Of a stretch of DNA of 64,000 nucleotides, positions 53,385-62,603 are shown piece after piece. Every line of letters begins with the position of its first letter. Within the stretch, counting starts at the first letter, position 1. This stretch comes from Pseudomonas sp. UBA6562. Its GTDB lineage: Bacteria > Pseudomonadota > Gammaproteobacteria > Pseudomonadales > Pseudomonadaceae. The stretch spans positions 124,001 to 188,000 of the forward strand of contig NZ_DJJS01000001.1 of assembly GCF_002434265.1 (NCBI RefSeq). The letters run 5' to 3'. Both the position numbers and the translations under genes were made by a program. The notes beneath the pieces were generated by a model. It had not been told where the DNA came from. It searched no databases and worked only from the letters and a program-made list of their open reading frames with translations.

Positions 53385-54139
53385 CACACGGCGGCCTTGA
53401 AATGGCGGGCGTAGCGCGGGCAGAGGTCGTCGCGCTTGAGCAGGATGAACACGTCGGCGACCTGGAAGTCTTCGTCCCAGCAGGGTTCGCCGCAGATCTT
53501 CGCGCCCAGGCGCATGTAGGCCTTGAGCAGCGGCGGCAGCTCGGCGATGACGTTGCCCGGCACGGCCAGGCTCGGCAAAGGCTTCTTCGGTACGGCACGC
53601 AGATGCTCGGTGCACAGGTAGCGCTCGCGCAGGCGCTGCATCACCGCATGGGCCTGGAGGCCGCCGTCCTGCATGGAAATGCTGGCGCAGCCCATCAGAT
53701 AGCGGTAGCCGCCCTCGTTGAGCACCTCGGCCAACTCGCTCCAGAGCACGGCGATGGTGCCGCCGTTGCGGTAGGCCGGGTGCACGCAGGTGCGGCCCAG
53801 CTCCAGGATCGGCCCTTGCAAGTCGCGCAGCCCGTGCAGGCTGAATTCCTCTTCGCTGTAGAAGCGGCCCAGGCTGTTGGCGGCCCGGTGATCGAGCAGG
53901 CGTGTGGTGGCGACCAGTTTGCCGCTGGCCAGATCGCGCACACCGATGTGCTGGCAGTGCGGGTCGAAGGCATCGCTGTCCAGGCCGTGTTCGGCGCCGT
54001 GCAGACGGGCCGCGAACGCTTGGCTGAAGACTTCGAAACGCAGGGCCTGGGCCTCGGCGAGGGCGGGCGCGCCGATCAGGCGTTCGGCGTGCAGGCGACG
54101 TTCGGGGGCGGTGTCGGCGGAACGGGCGATGCAGGTCAT
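53384..54139 (-). CDS. olsB: Ornithine-acyl-ACP N-acyltransferase OlsB
   Basis: A 251-residue GNAT-fold acyltransferase of the OlsB/hemolysin-like group, making lyso-ornithine lipid from ornithine and 3-hydroxyacyl-ACP. RFEVFSQAFAARLHGAEHGLD, LGRTCVHPAYRNGGTIAVLW and YLMGCASISM are conserved positions of the family. In Pseudomonas olsBA is typically induced by phosphate starvation; I found no clear Pho box in the 247-base gap upstream. Confidence 0.9.
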   Translation of the reverse strand: MTCIARSADTAPERRLHAERLIGAPALAEAQALRFEVFSQAFAARLHGAEHGLDSDAFDPHCQHIGVRDLASGKLVATTRLLDHRAANSLGRFYSEEEFSLHGLRDLQGPILELGRTCVHPAYRNGGTIAVLWSELAEVLNEGGYRYLMGCASISMQDGGLQAHAVMQRLRERYLCTEHLRAVPKKPLPSLAVPGNVIAELPPLLKAYMRLGAKICGEPCWDEDFQVADVFILLKRDDLCPRYARHFKAAV

Positions 54140-54386
54140 GACGCGTCTCCATATGCCAGCCGGGCGGCCGGTCGAGCGGCGGTGTAAGGGGCAGGGTCAG
54201 GCTAGGCAGGGGGCGTGTCATGGCCGTGAAGCTTCGGTGATGCTTGCGTGACAGGTCGGCCCGGTGCCCGGTCCTGGCCTAGGGCCAGGGCCGCAGCGCT
54301 TGCGGCAGCGGCCAAGGGAGCGGGGAGTACGGCTTGCTGCCCTGTGGATGGCCGGGTAATGTTGCGATCTTTTGCAGAGATTCCAC

Positions 54387-54968
54387 ATGTTCAGACTGTC
54401 GCGTCTGCTTCCCGCCCTGTGCCTGCTGTTCTGCCTGCCCGCCCACGCCAACTGGCACCTGGACGGCGAGTCGTCGCGGGTGTCCTTCGTGACTGGCAAG
54501 AACGGGGAGCAGGTCGACGTGCACCGGTTCCTGGTGCTACACGGCGCGGTCGACCGCAAAGGCGTGGCCGGCCTGCGCATCGAGATGGACTCGGTCAGCA
54601 GCGGCACGCCGCTGCTCGACGAGCAGATGCGCGACAACCTGTTCGAGGTCAAGCGATTCGCCGACGCCACGGTGAAGACGCAGATCGACCTGCAACCGCT
54701 CAACGATCTGGCCAACGGCGCGCAGATCGAGCTGCGCCTCCCGGTGACGGTGAACCTGCACGGCAAGTCGCACACCTACGACGCGCCGTTGTTGGCCACG
54801 CGCCTGGACGAGCGCCGCTTCCAGGTGGTGACCCTCGAACCGCTGGTGCTGCGTGCCGCCGACTACGACCTGCTGCCTGGCCTGGAGCGCCTGCGCACCT
54901 TCGCCAAGCTCAAGGCCATCAACCCGTCGGTGCCGGTCAATGCGGTGCTGATCTTCACGGCGCGCTGA
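54387..54968 (+). CDS. YceI-family periplasmic protein
   Basis: A 193-residue secreted protein: signal peptide about 1-21 (LCLLFCLPAHA), then a YceI-like lipocalin-fold domain that binds polyisoprenoid-type lipids in relatives (WHLDGESSRVSFVTGKNG, then HGKSHTYDAPLLATRL). Function is not established. An in-frame TTG at 54372 is less likely. It is followed by the phospholipase D-type gene after 1 base, so the two are probably co-transcribed. Confidence 0.87.
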   Translation: MFRLSRLLPALCLLFCLPAHANWHLDGESSRVSFVTGKNGEQVDVHRFLVLHGAVDRKGVAGLRIEMDSVSSGTPLLDEQMRDNLFEVKRFADATVKTQIDLQPLNDLANGAQIELRLPVTVNLHGKSHTYDAPLLATRLDERRFQVVTLEPLVLRAADYDLLPGLERLRTFAKLKAINPSVPVNAVLIFTAR

Positions 54969-54969
54969 C

Positions 54970-56121
54970 ATGCCCGGCCCGGTGTTTCCCTGGCGCGAAG
55001 GCAACCAGTTCGAACTGCTGATCGACGGCCCCGCGTTCTTTCCGCCCATGCTCGACGCCATCGCCGGCGCGCAGGCCCAGGTCGACCTTGAGTTGTACCT
55101 GGTCGAGGCGGGCGCCTGTGCCGAAGCGGTCGTGGAGGCCCTGGAAGCGGCGGCGCGTCGTGGGGTGCGGGTGCGTTGCCTGTTCGACGGCTATGGCGCC
55201 CAGGCCTTCGGTCGTCCCCTCCGTCAGCGCCTGCTGACGGCCGGGGTCGACCTGCGCGAGTACAACCCCATCCATTGGCGCCGCGGCGTGCGCAATCTGT
55301 ACCGCGACCACCGCAAGCTGCTGCTGGTGGACCAGGCCTGGGCGGTGGTGGGCGGCACCGGGGTGACGGACGAATTCTGGGTGCCGAGCGAAGCCGCCAG
55401 CGAGTGGCACGAAGTGATGGTGACCCTGCAAGGCCCCATCGTCAGCGACTGGCAGGCCCTGTTCGACCGCCAGTGGCAGGCCAACCAGCGGCGTACCGCC
55501 TGGCGCCCGGAGCAGGGGCTGCCGCGCATGCCGCGCACGCCGCCGGTGGGCCATGGCCTGGGCCGGGTGGCCTATGCCGATTCCCGGCAGCACCGCGACA
55601 TCCTGCGTTCGCTGGTGCGCGAGCTGAACACCGGCGAGCGGCGCATCTGGTTGGCCACGCCGTATTTCCTGCCCACCTGGGGCGTGCGCCGCTCGTTGCG
55701 CCGCGCTGCCCAGCGCGGGGTCGATGTGCGCCTGCTGCTGACCGGGCCGCGCACCGACCATCCGGCGGTGCGTTATGCCGGCCACCGCTACTACCCGCGG
55801 CTGCTGCGCGCGGGGGTGAAGATCTTCGAATACCAGCCGTGCTTCCTGCACCTGAAGATGGTGCTGGTGGACGACTGGGTCAGTGTCGGCTCCTGCAACT
55901 TCGACCACTGGAACCTGCGCTTCAACCTCGAGGCCAACATCGAAAGCCTGGACCCGGTGCTCACCGCCCAGGTGGCGGCCAGCTTCCAGCGCGACTTCGC
56001 CCTGAGCCAGGAGGTCGACTTGGCCGGCTGGCGCGCCCGTCCCCTGTGGCGGCGCGTCAAGCAGCGGCTGTGGGGCTGGCTCGACCGTCTGGTGGCCAAC
56101 CTGTTCGACCGGCGCAGCTGA
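54970..56121 (+). CDS. Cardiolipin synthase-like phospholipase D (ClsB-like)
   Basis: A 383-residue PLD-superfamily protein with two HKD motifs, HRKLLLVD at about residue 114 and HLKMVLVD at about residue 294, each followed by a glycine/serine-containing segment (GGTGVTDEF, GSCNFDHWNLRF). Without N-terminal membrane helices it resembles ClsB/YbhO, which makes cardiolipin or phosphatidylglycerol. It begins 1 base after the YceI gene. Confidence 0.92.
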   Translation: MPGPVFPWREGNQFELLIDGPAFFPPMLDAIAGAQAQVDLELYLVEAGACAEAVVEALEAAARRGVRVRCLFDGYGAQAFGRPLRQRLLTAGVDLREYNPIHWRRGVRNLYRDHRKLLLVDQAWAVVGGTGVTDEFWVPSEAASEWHEVMVTLQGPIVSDWQALFDRQWQANQRRTAWRPEQGLPRMPRTPPVGHGLGRVAYADSRQHRDILRSLVRELNTGERRIWLATPYFLPTWGVRRSLRRAAQRGVDVRLLLTGPRTDHPAVRYAGHRYYPRLLRAGVKIFEYQPCFLHLKMVLVDDWVSVGSCNFDHWNLRFNLEANIESLDPVLTAQVAASFQRDFALSQEVDLAGWRARPLWRRVKQRLWGWLDRLVANLFDRRS

Positions 56122-56164
56122 AGGCGCCGGCCACTGCCGTAGCGCTAGCCTTGCGTCGACCGCG

Positions 56165-56563
56165 TCAGCTCACCTGTTCGAGCCAGTCGTTGAGGTTGCG
56201 GTAATGGCTGACCCGCGCGATCTTGCCGCAGTGCAGGTAGAAGAACGTGCCGGCCGCCAGCACATAGGTCTGGCCCTTGGCCACCGGCAGGCCTTCGTCG
56301 CCCTCCAGGTACTGGCCATGCACGGTGAACTCGGCGGCAGCGCGGTTGCCCTCGGTGTTCTGCATCACCACCAGGTCTTCCAGGCGCTCGCGATAGCAGT
56401 GGCTCGTCTTGTCCATGAGGGCGGCGAACGCACGTTTGCCCATCTGCCGTTCGCCCTGGTTGATGTCGTGGATAACGTTTTCGTTGAGCAGGGCGAGCAG
56501 GCCAGGCATGTCGCCGGCGTCGAATGCGGCGTAGTAGGCGTGGACGAGTTCCGTAGCGGTCAT
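56165..56563 (-). CDS. NTF2-like/ketosteroid isomerase-like protein
   Basis: A 132-residue SnoaL/NTF2-like protein (ATELVHAYYAAFDAGDMPGLLALL, DINQGERQ). It is compact and cytoplasmic, and no catalytic residue can be assigned. It diverges from the GNAT gene across 115 bases, in which I saw nothing notable. Confidence 0.85.
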   Translation of the reverse strand: MTATELVHAYYAAFDAGDMPGLLALLNENVIHDINQGERQMGKRAFAALMDKTSHCYRERLEDLVVMQNTEGNRAAAEFTVHGQYLEGDEGLPVAKGQTYVLAAGTFFYLHCGKIARVSHYRNLNDWLEQVS

Positions 56564-56678
56564 GGCAAAGTTCCTGTCGTGTACGGGAAAGGGCGCAACA
56601 AGGGCCGGATGATAGGGTTTCCCCTCAGGCCCGGCTTAGCCGAGCGCGCCATCCACATCGGGGAAACCACCAACTCGC

Positions 56679-57269
56679 ATGGAAATCCGCCTGCTGCATG
56701 GCGCTGCGATCGCGCCTTACATCGATGACCTCGCTCGCCTGCGCCTGACGGTGTTTCGCGAGTTTCCCTACCTCTACGACGGCTCCCCGGAATACGAAGC
56801 CGATTATCTGGCAGGCTACGCCCGCTCGGGCCGCAGCCTGCTGGTGCTGGCCCTCGATCAGGGGCGGGTGGTGGGCGCCTCCACCGGGTTGCCGCTGGTG
56901 GACCATTCGGCCGAGTTCCAGCAACCGTTCCTCGAACACGGCCGCGACCCGAACGCGGTGTACTACTTCGGCGGGTCGCTGGTGCTGCCCGAATACCGCA
57001 ACCAGGGTCTAGGGGTGCGCTTCTTCATCGAGCGCGAGTCCTACGCGCACAAGTTGGCCGAGTTCGACTACTGTGCCTTCTGCGCGGTCGAGCGGCCCTC
57101 GGGACACCCGCTGCGACCTGCCGATTACAAGCCCCTGCAAGGTTTCTGGCGCAATCGCGGCTTCCTCCACGAACCCTCGCTGCGTACCCGCCATGCCTGG
57201 CGCGACTTGAACGAGGACCAGGCGTCGGACAAGATCGTGTCGTTCTGGGTCAAAGCGTTGCCAGCATGA
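56679..57269 (+). CDS. GNAT-family N-acetyltransferase
   Basis: A 196-residue GNAT protein. The acetyl-CoA-binding motif A is FGGSLVLPEYRNQGLGVRFFIERE at about residues 95-118 (R/QxxGxG as RNQGLG). The substrate is unknown. The C-terminal part has aromatic residues typical of small-molecule acetyltransferases. The stop is followed by a heptamer repeat and a bidirectional terminator. Confidence 0.88.
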   Translation: MEIRLLHGAAIAPYIDDLARLRLTVFREFPYLYDGSPEYEADYLAGYARSGRSLLVLALDQGRVVGASTGLPLVDHSAEFQQPFLEHGRDPNAVYYFGGSLVLPEYRNQGLGVRFFIERESYAHKLAEFDYCAFCAVERPSGHPLRPADYKPLQGFWRNRGFLHEPSLRTRHAWRDLNEDQASDKIVSFWVKALPA

Positions 57270-57282
57270 TCTACCTCCACAC

Positions 57283-57317
57283 CCGATGCCCGATGCCCGA
57301 TGCCCGATGCCCGATGC
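57283..57317. repeat. Heptanucleotide tandem repeat, five units
   Basis: Five perfect copies of CCCGATG lie between the GNAT gene and the fumarase terminator. Because it is in the 3' region of convergent genes it does not affect a reading frame. Confidence 0.95.
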
Positions 57318-57422
57318 CGGCCCGGCAACCAGTGCGCGGCCCACGTACGCCAAGCACGGCCAGGGTTTTCCCATCGCCACTGGCCGGCGCGATTTGGGCG
57401 CAAAGCGCGGTACGCAGGCGAA

Positions 57423-57454
57423 AAAAAACCGCGCCGGTAAGGGCGCGGTTTTTT
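57423..57454. terminator. Bidirectional intrinsic terminator
   Basis: A 13-bp stem (A6-CCGCGCC with GGCGCGG-T6) with a 6-nt loop. It serves the convergent GNAT and fumarase genes. Confidence 0.93.
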
Positions 57455-57468
57455 CATGACGCCTGCGC

Positions 57469-58992
57469 TTACTGCACTTCCACCGCCAGGCTCTGGGCGA
57501 TCTTGCCCTGCCACAGCGCAGGCCCGGTGATGTGCACCGACTCGCCCTTGCTGTCCACGGCCACGGTCACCGGCATGTCCTTGACCTCGAACTCGTAGAT
57601 CGCTTCCATGCCCAGCTCGGCGAAAGCCAGCACCCGGGACTTGCGGATGGCCTGGGCCACCAGGTAGGCGGCGCCGCCGACTGCCATCAGGTACACGGCC
57701 TTGTTGTCGCGGATCGCCTCGATGGCGGTCGGGCCGCGCTCGGACTTGCCGATCATGCCCAGCAGGCCGGTCTGCTCGAGGATCTGCCGGGTGAACTTGT
57801 CCATCCGCGTGGCGGTGGTGGGGCCGGCCGGGCCGACCACTTCGTCACCGACCGGGTCGACCGGGCCGACGTAGTAGATGAAGCGGCCCTTGAGGTCGAC
57901 CGGCAGTTCCTCACCGCGGTTGAGCATCTCGACCATGCGCTTGTGCGCGGCGTCGCGGCCGGTGAGCATCTTGCCGTTGAGCAGGATGGTCTCGCCTGGT
58001 TGCCAGCTGGCCACTTCTTCCGGGGTGATGCTGTCGAGGTCGACGCGGCGGGCGCTCGGGCCGGCTTCCCAGACGATTTCCGGATAGGCGTCGAGCGACG
58101 GTGCTTCCAGCTCGGCAGGGCCGGAGCCGTCGAGCACGAAGTGCGCGTGGCGGGTGGCCGCGCAGTTGGGGATCATGCACACCGGCAAGGAGGCGGCGTG
58201 GGTCGGGTAGTCCATGATCTTGACGTCGAGCACGGTGGTCAGGCCGCCCAGGCCCTGGGCGCCGATGCCCAGTTGGTTGACCTTGTCGAACAGCTCCAGG
58301 CGGATCTCTTCGATGCGGTTCTGCGCGCCGCGGGCCTTGAGCTCATGGATGTCGATGGACTCCATCAGCACTTCCTTGGCCATCACCGCGGCCTTCTCGG
58401 CGGTGCCGCCGATGCCGATGCCGAGCATGCCCGGCGGACACCAGCCGGCGCCCATGGTCGGCACGGTCTTGAGCACCCAGTCGACGATCGAGTCGGACGG
58501 GTTGAGCATGGCCATCTTCGACTTGTTCTCCGAACCGCCGCCCTTGGCTGCGACGTCCACTTCGACCTTGTCGCCGGGCACGATGGAGTAGTGGATGACT
58601 GCCGGGGTATTGTCCTTGGTGTTCTTGCGCGCACCGGCCGGGTCGGCCAGGATCGAGGCGCGCAGGACGTTTTCCGGCAGGTTGTAGGCGCGGCGCACGC
58701 CTTCGTTGATCATGTCGTCGACGCTCAGGGTGGCGCCGTCCCAGCGCACGTCCATGCCCACGCGCACGAACACGGTGACGATGCCGGTGTCCTGGCAGAT
58801 CGGCCGGTGGCCGGTGGCGCACATGCGCGAGTTGATCAGGATCTGGGCGATGGAGTCGCGCGCGGCGGGCGACTCTTCACGCAGGTAGGCCTCGTGCATC
58901 GCCTGGATGAAATCGACGGGGTGGTAGTACGAGATGAATTGCAGGGCATCGGCGACGCTCTGAATCAGGTCGTCCTGCTTGATCACGGTCAT
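57469..58992 (-). CDS. fumA: Class I (iron-sulfur) fumarate hydratase
   Basis: A 507-residue class I fumarase with a [4Fe-4S] cluster. The cluster ligands are the cysteines of CQDTG, GWCPPG and IPNCAATRH. It is the iron-dependent, oxygen-sensitive isoenzyme of FumC (3516-4892), making the pair a likely iron-switched set. A terminator lies directly behind the gene. The symbol fumA is used in a general sense; some annotations call it fumB. Confidence 0.95.
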   Translation of the reverse strand: MTVIKQDDLIQSVADALQFISYYHPVDFIQAMHEAYLREESPAARDSIAQILINSRMCATGHRPICQDTGIVTVFVRVGMDVRWDGATLSVDDMINEGVRRAYNLPENVLRASILADPAGARKNTKDNTPAVIHYSIVPGDKVEVDVAAKGGGSENKSKMAMLNPSDSIVDWVLKTVPTMGAGWCPPGMLGIGIGGTAEKAAVMAKEVLMESIDIHELKARGAQNRIEEIRLELFDKVNQLGIGAQGLGGLTTVLDVKIMDYPTHAASLPVCMIPNCAATRHAHFVLDGSGPAELEAPSLDAYPEIVWEAGPSARRVDLDSITPEEVASWQPGETILLNGKMLTGRDAAHKRMVEMLNRGEELPVDLKGRFIYYVGPVDPVGDEVVGPAGPTTATRMDKFTRQILEQTGLLGMIGKSERGPTAIEAIRDNKAVYLMAVGGAAYLVAQAIRKSRVLAFAELGMEAIYEFEVKDMPVTVAVDSKGESVHITGPALWQGKIAQSLAVEVQ

Positions 58993-59221
58993 GCAGCGCG
59001 CTCCTCTCTAAGACGGGAACATTCGTAAAGACCCTCGACGCTCGCATGCGGCGGGCCGAAGCGCCTTGCAGGAAGTGTCGGCTGGTCGGGCCGCCACGGA
59101 AAAAGGCGCGGCATTATAGCGCACCTGCCGGTGTGAAACATCCGCGCCCATCGGCTCGATGGGCAGCCTTTCGCGCGCACTCGTGCCATGCTGTGCGCCT
59201 TGTTCCTGGAGACCGTTGGCC

Positions 59222-60142
59222 ATGCCCGAACTCTGCGCAGGTACACGCCGCTGGTCCGTGCCCGACGGCAGCAACCTGCTCGACGCCCTCAACCAGCAAG
59301 GCCTGAACGTGCCCTACAGCTGCCGCGCCGGAAGCTGCCATGCCTGCCTGGTGCGCTGCCTCGAAGGCGCCCCGGACGACGCCCGCCCCGACGCGCTGTC
59401 CGCCGCGCAGCGCCTGCACGGCTGGCGCCTGGCCTGCCAATGCCGGGTGAGCGGCGACCTGCGTGTCGCCGTGTTCGACCCCGCGCGCGACGGTCAACCC
59501 GCGCAGGTGCACTCGGTCGACTGGCTGGGCGATGTGTTGCGCCTGCGCCTGCGGCTCGAGCGGGCGCTGCGCTACCGCGCCGGACAGCACCTGGTGCTGT
59601 GGCTGGGCCCGGTGGCACGGCCCTATTCGCTCGCCAGCCTGCCGGGGGAGGACGATGGGTTAGAGTTCCATATCGACTGCCGACACTCGGGAGCCTTTCG
59701 CGACCGGGCCCGCGGCTTGAAAACCGGTGATTGGGTAGGGCTGGGCGAACTCAGCGGTGGCGCCCTGCATTACGACCCCGACTGGCAGGACAGGCCGCTC
59801 TGGCTGCTCGCAGCGGGCACCGGTCTCGCGCCCCTGTGGGGTGTGGCGCGGGAAGCGCTGCGCCAGGGGCACCAGGCAGGCATCACCTTGCTGCACGTGG
59901 CGCACGACGCGGCTGGCCATTACCTGGCACCAACCCTGCGGCAGACCCCCGGCATCGACAGCGTCTGCGTGCTGCACGCGGATCTCGACGCGGCGCTGGC
60001 GAATCTGCGCCCCGCTTCCCGCCAGACCCTCGCCTTGCTGTGTGGGGCGCCGACCTTCGTCGAGCGCCTCGCACGCCGGCTGTTCATCGCCGGTGTGCCC
60101 AGAAACCAGGTGCTGGCCGACAGCTTCGTCGAACATGCCTGA
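59222..60142 (+). CDS. Ferredoxin-type [2Fe-2S] oxidoreductase
   Basis: A 306-residue protein with an N-terminal plant-type [2Fe-2S] domain (cysteines in CRAGSCHACLVRC, about 37-48, plus ACQC about 78) and a C-terminal FAD/NAD(P)H ferredoxin reductase part (RPYSLAS for FAD, LAAGTGLAPLWG for NAD(P)). It should pass electrons from NAD(P)H to an unknown acceptor; such proteins are also labelled CDP-6-deoxy-delta-3,4-glucoseen reductase-like. A GGAGA ribosome binding site lies before the ATG. Its 3' end is 19 bases from the convergent RHS gene. Confidence 0.9.
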   Translation: MPELCAGTRRWSVPDGSNLLDALNQQGLNVPYSCRAGSCHACLVRCLEGAPDDARPDALSAAQRLHGWRLACQCRVSGDLRVAVFDPARDGQPAQVHSVDWLGDVLRLRLRLERALRYRAGQHLVLWLGPVARPYSLASLPGEDDGLEFHIDCRHSGAFRDRARGLKTGDWVGLGELSGGALHYDPDWQDRPLWLLAAGTGLAPLWGVAREALRQGHQAGITLLHVAHDAAGHYLAPTLRQTPGIDSVCVLHADLDAALANLRPASRQTLALLCGAPTFVERLARRLFIAGVPRNQVLADSFVEHA

Positions 60143-60161
60143 GGCGTAGCCGCACGTGGTG

Positions 60162-62603
60162 CTATTGCGGCAGGTAGAGCTTGGGAGCGGCGAGGCGGAA
60201 CTTGTCGGTGTCGGCGAAGTGGGCCTTGTCGAACCAGCGGCTCCACAACGGGGCCTGGTACATGGGCACGTTGGTCGACTGCAGCGTCGGCCCCACCGAT
60301 CGGGCCGTCTGCAACGAGGCGACGCCTCGGATGAAGAGCATTTCGTCATAGGCTTCCACCGGCCTGCCCAGCACATTGGCGATGCTTTGCGCCGCGCCGC
60401 TCCTGCCGCCCCAGCACGACAGTAAGACCACCTTGCGTCCCGGCTCGTAACCCATCTCGGCCAGTCGGGGCACCAGCACGCTGCGCGCGACGTTGGCAGC
60501 CTTGTCGGCCAGGCCCTGGGTGTTCATCAAGTCGCCCAGCAGATTGCCATGGGTCACCAGCGCGGCATTGCCTTCGCCGAACAGACTGGGGATGAAGGCG
60601 ACGTCCTCCTTGCGCGGGCCGGTGCCGAACAGCACGCTGGCGGGCCGCGTATTGCCTCCCGGACCGATGTTGTAAGGCTTGAAACCGGCCGCCCGGCTGG
60701 CCGCCTGGCCCGATGCGTCGCGCAGCCGCACCGCACTGCGGATCACGCTGGGTGCCATGCCGGTCAAGGCGCCGGCAATGCCGCTGCCCAGCGAGACCCA
60801 GCCCAACACGCCGGCCGCCTGCTGATCCCTACCGCTTGCTTCGAGCGCCAGAGCAGCGGCGCCGGTGCCCAGCGAGACGACATTGAGTGCCGCGCTGCTG
60901 ACGGCCAGCGCCGCCGTGATGTTGAGTCCGGCACCGCCGGCCAGCGCCGCGACGGCAGGCAGCACGCTACCCAGCGAAGCGGCCGTGGTGATGGCCGCCA
61001 ACCCCAGACCGATACCGGCCGCGGTCCAGGTGATCCAGCTGTGGCCGTCGGGGTCGGTGCGGTTGACCGGGTCGCCGCCGCAATAGGCGTAGGCATCGAG
61101 GCCGCCGCGGCCGAACGGGCTTTCGTCGTCGGGGGCGAGGAAGGTCATCAGCAAGGGGTCGTAGGGGCGGTAGCCGTTGGCGATGTACCAGCCGGTCAGC
61201 GGCTCGCGGCGTTCGCCGGCGAAGCCGAAGGGTAAATCTTCTTCGGCCGGGCCGGTAACGCCGTGCGCGCTGTACATGCAACGTTCGGCGCGTACGTCGA
61301 GCTGCAGACGAACGCTGCCCTGACCGTCGCAGCCGAGCAAGCGCGCCTGGCGCACCTCTTCGGCGATCCGCGTCAGGGCGAACAGGCCCTGGCCGTCGCC
61401 GTGCAGGGCGAGGCAGTGCTCGCCCCGGCGTTCGTGGGTCAGTTGCGCCCCGCTGAAGAAACTGCGCCGCAGCTCGCCGTCGACGAGCCTGTCGCAGACG
61501 CGGCCGCTGGTGTCATAGCGGTACTGGCAGGTTCGCCCGCCCAGCGTGACCTTGCGCAAGCGTCCCTGCGTGTCCCATTCGAGCTGGCGACCCAGGCTGT
61601 CGGCGATCAGGCGCCCGCAGGCGTCGTAGCTCAGGGTGATGTGCGCCGGCCAACTGGGGTGGCTGTGACTGATCGCCACGGGCTGGCTGGGGTCGTGCTC
61701 GGCGTAGCTGAACAGGGCCTGGTCCTGGCTGCCGTCGGCATACAGGCTGAGCACTTCGCGGTAGCCGTCCAGGGCGTTGAAGGTGAAGCGCTGTTCGACC
61801 AACAGGTTGCCGAACGGATCCTGGATGCCGGCCTCCGGGGTGGCGCTGTAGCGCGTCAGGCGCCCGCGCGCGTCGTATTCGAACTGCTCTTCGCCGCACG
61901 CCTGCTGCGCTTCGAACCAGCGGCGCGAGACCAGTTGGTCGAGCCCGGAGTATTCCAGGGTTTGCTTGAGGGTATGCGTCTCACCCTCGGCCGTTGCGCT
62001 GAAAAGGATGGACGATGGACGGCCCATCGCGTCGTAGCTGAAGGTTCTGCTCAGGCGTTTGTCGGATGCCGTGTCCTGGCTAGTGATGGTGCCTGGGCGG
62101 GAAAACGCATCGTAGGTGAAGTGGGTTCGAACAGCGCCCGAGGTCAACGCACTGATCCGGCCGAGCGCATCGTACTGGCGTTCGTGGCGCGTGCCTGCGC
62201 TGTCGGCCAGGCTCAAGGGCCGTCCGCCCAGCGAATGCTGCCAGCGGGTCAGGTGGTCCTCGTCATCGACCTGCCACTGTTCCGCTTGCATCTGGCCGCC
62301 GGCCGAGAACTGCCAGCGGCGGGTGCCCAGCTCGCCTTCGGCCTTGACGGCAACGCCCAGTGTCGGGTGATAGGCCAGGCGCTCGATCGGTTGCCCTTCG
62401 GCTTCGCTGCTGAGCAGGGCGTTGCCCAGGTGCGGCTCGTAGGTGAATGCCACGCGTCGACCGTCGGCCAGGGTATTGGCCTGCGGTGGCAGTTGGCCCG
62501 GCAGGTAGGTGTAGCGGGTGAGGCGTCCGGCGACCTCTACGCTGCACGGACGGCCCAGACCGTCGAATGTTTGCCTGCCAAGCACTGACGTCGAAGGGTT
62601 CAT
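60162..62603 (-). CDS. RHS repeat protein, second gene, with C-terminal toxin-like domain
   Basis: An 813-residue RHS/YD-repeat protein with many repeats of the YDALGR type (residues about 1-500). The RHS core ends at GGDPVNRTDPDG (about 509-520), after which a hydrophobic stretch (about 523-590) and a variable C-terminal domain (about 641-813) follow. The latter has a THGN histidine (H685) and an LLSC cysteine (C730), a spacing compatible with a His/Cys peptidase-like dyad. The ATG overlaps the stop of the first RHS gene (ATGA) and is preceded by a perfect AGGAGGT at 62616-62610. No immunity gene is found downstream: the next gene is convergent and unrelated. Confidence 0.85.
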   Translation of the reverse strand: MNPSTSVLGRQTFDGLGRPCSVEVAGRLTRYTYLPGQLPPQANTLADGRRVAFTYEPHLGNALLSSEAEGQPIERLAYHPTLGVAVKAEGELGTRRWQFSAGGQMQAEQWQVDDEDHLTRWQHSLGGRPLSLADSAGTRHERQYDALGRISALTSGAVRTHFTYDAFSRPGTITSQDTASDKRLSRTFSYDAMGRPSSILFSATAEGETHTLKQTLEYSGLDQLVSRRWFEAQQACGEEQFEYDARGRLTRYSATPEAGIQDPFGNLLVEQRFTFNALDGYREVLSLYADGSQDQALFSYAEHDPSQPVAISHSHPSWPAHITLSYDACGRLIADSLGRQLEWDTQGRLRKVTLGGRTCQYRYDTSGRVCDRLVDGELRRSFFSGAQLTHERRGEHCLALHGDGQGLFALTRIAEEVRQARLLGCDGQGSVRLQLDVRAERCMYSAHGVTGPAEEDLPFGFAGERREPLTGWYIANGYRPYDPLLMTFLAPDDESPFGRGGLDAYAYCGGDPVNRTDPDGHSWITWTAAGIGLGLAAITTAASLGSVLPAVAALAGGAGLNITAALAVSSAALNVVSLGTGAAALALEASGRDQQAAGVLGWVSLGSGIAGALTGMAPSVIRSAVRLRDASGQAASRAAGFKPYNIGPGGNTRPASVLFGTGPRKEDVAFIPSLFGEGNAALVTHGNLLGDLMNTQGLADKAANVARSVLVPRLAEMGYEPGRKVVLLSCWGGRSGAAQSIANVLGRPVEAYDEMLFIRGVASLQTARSVGPTLQSTNVPMYQAPLWSRWFDKAHFADTDKFRLAAPKLYLPQ

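Noticed and set aside
57283..57317. Heptamer repeat as a phase-variation switch
   Set aside because: It lies between convergent genes, outside any reading frame and promoter.
57532..59028. 498-codon plus-strand open frame opposite the fumarase
   Set aside because: Same antisense artefact; the minus strand encodes a complete class I fumarase with all cluster cysteines.
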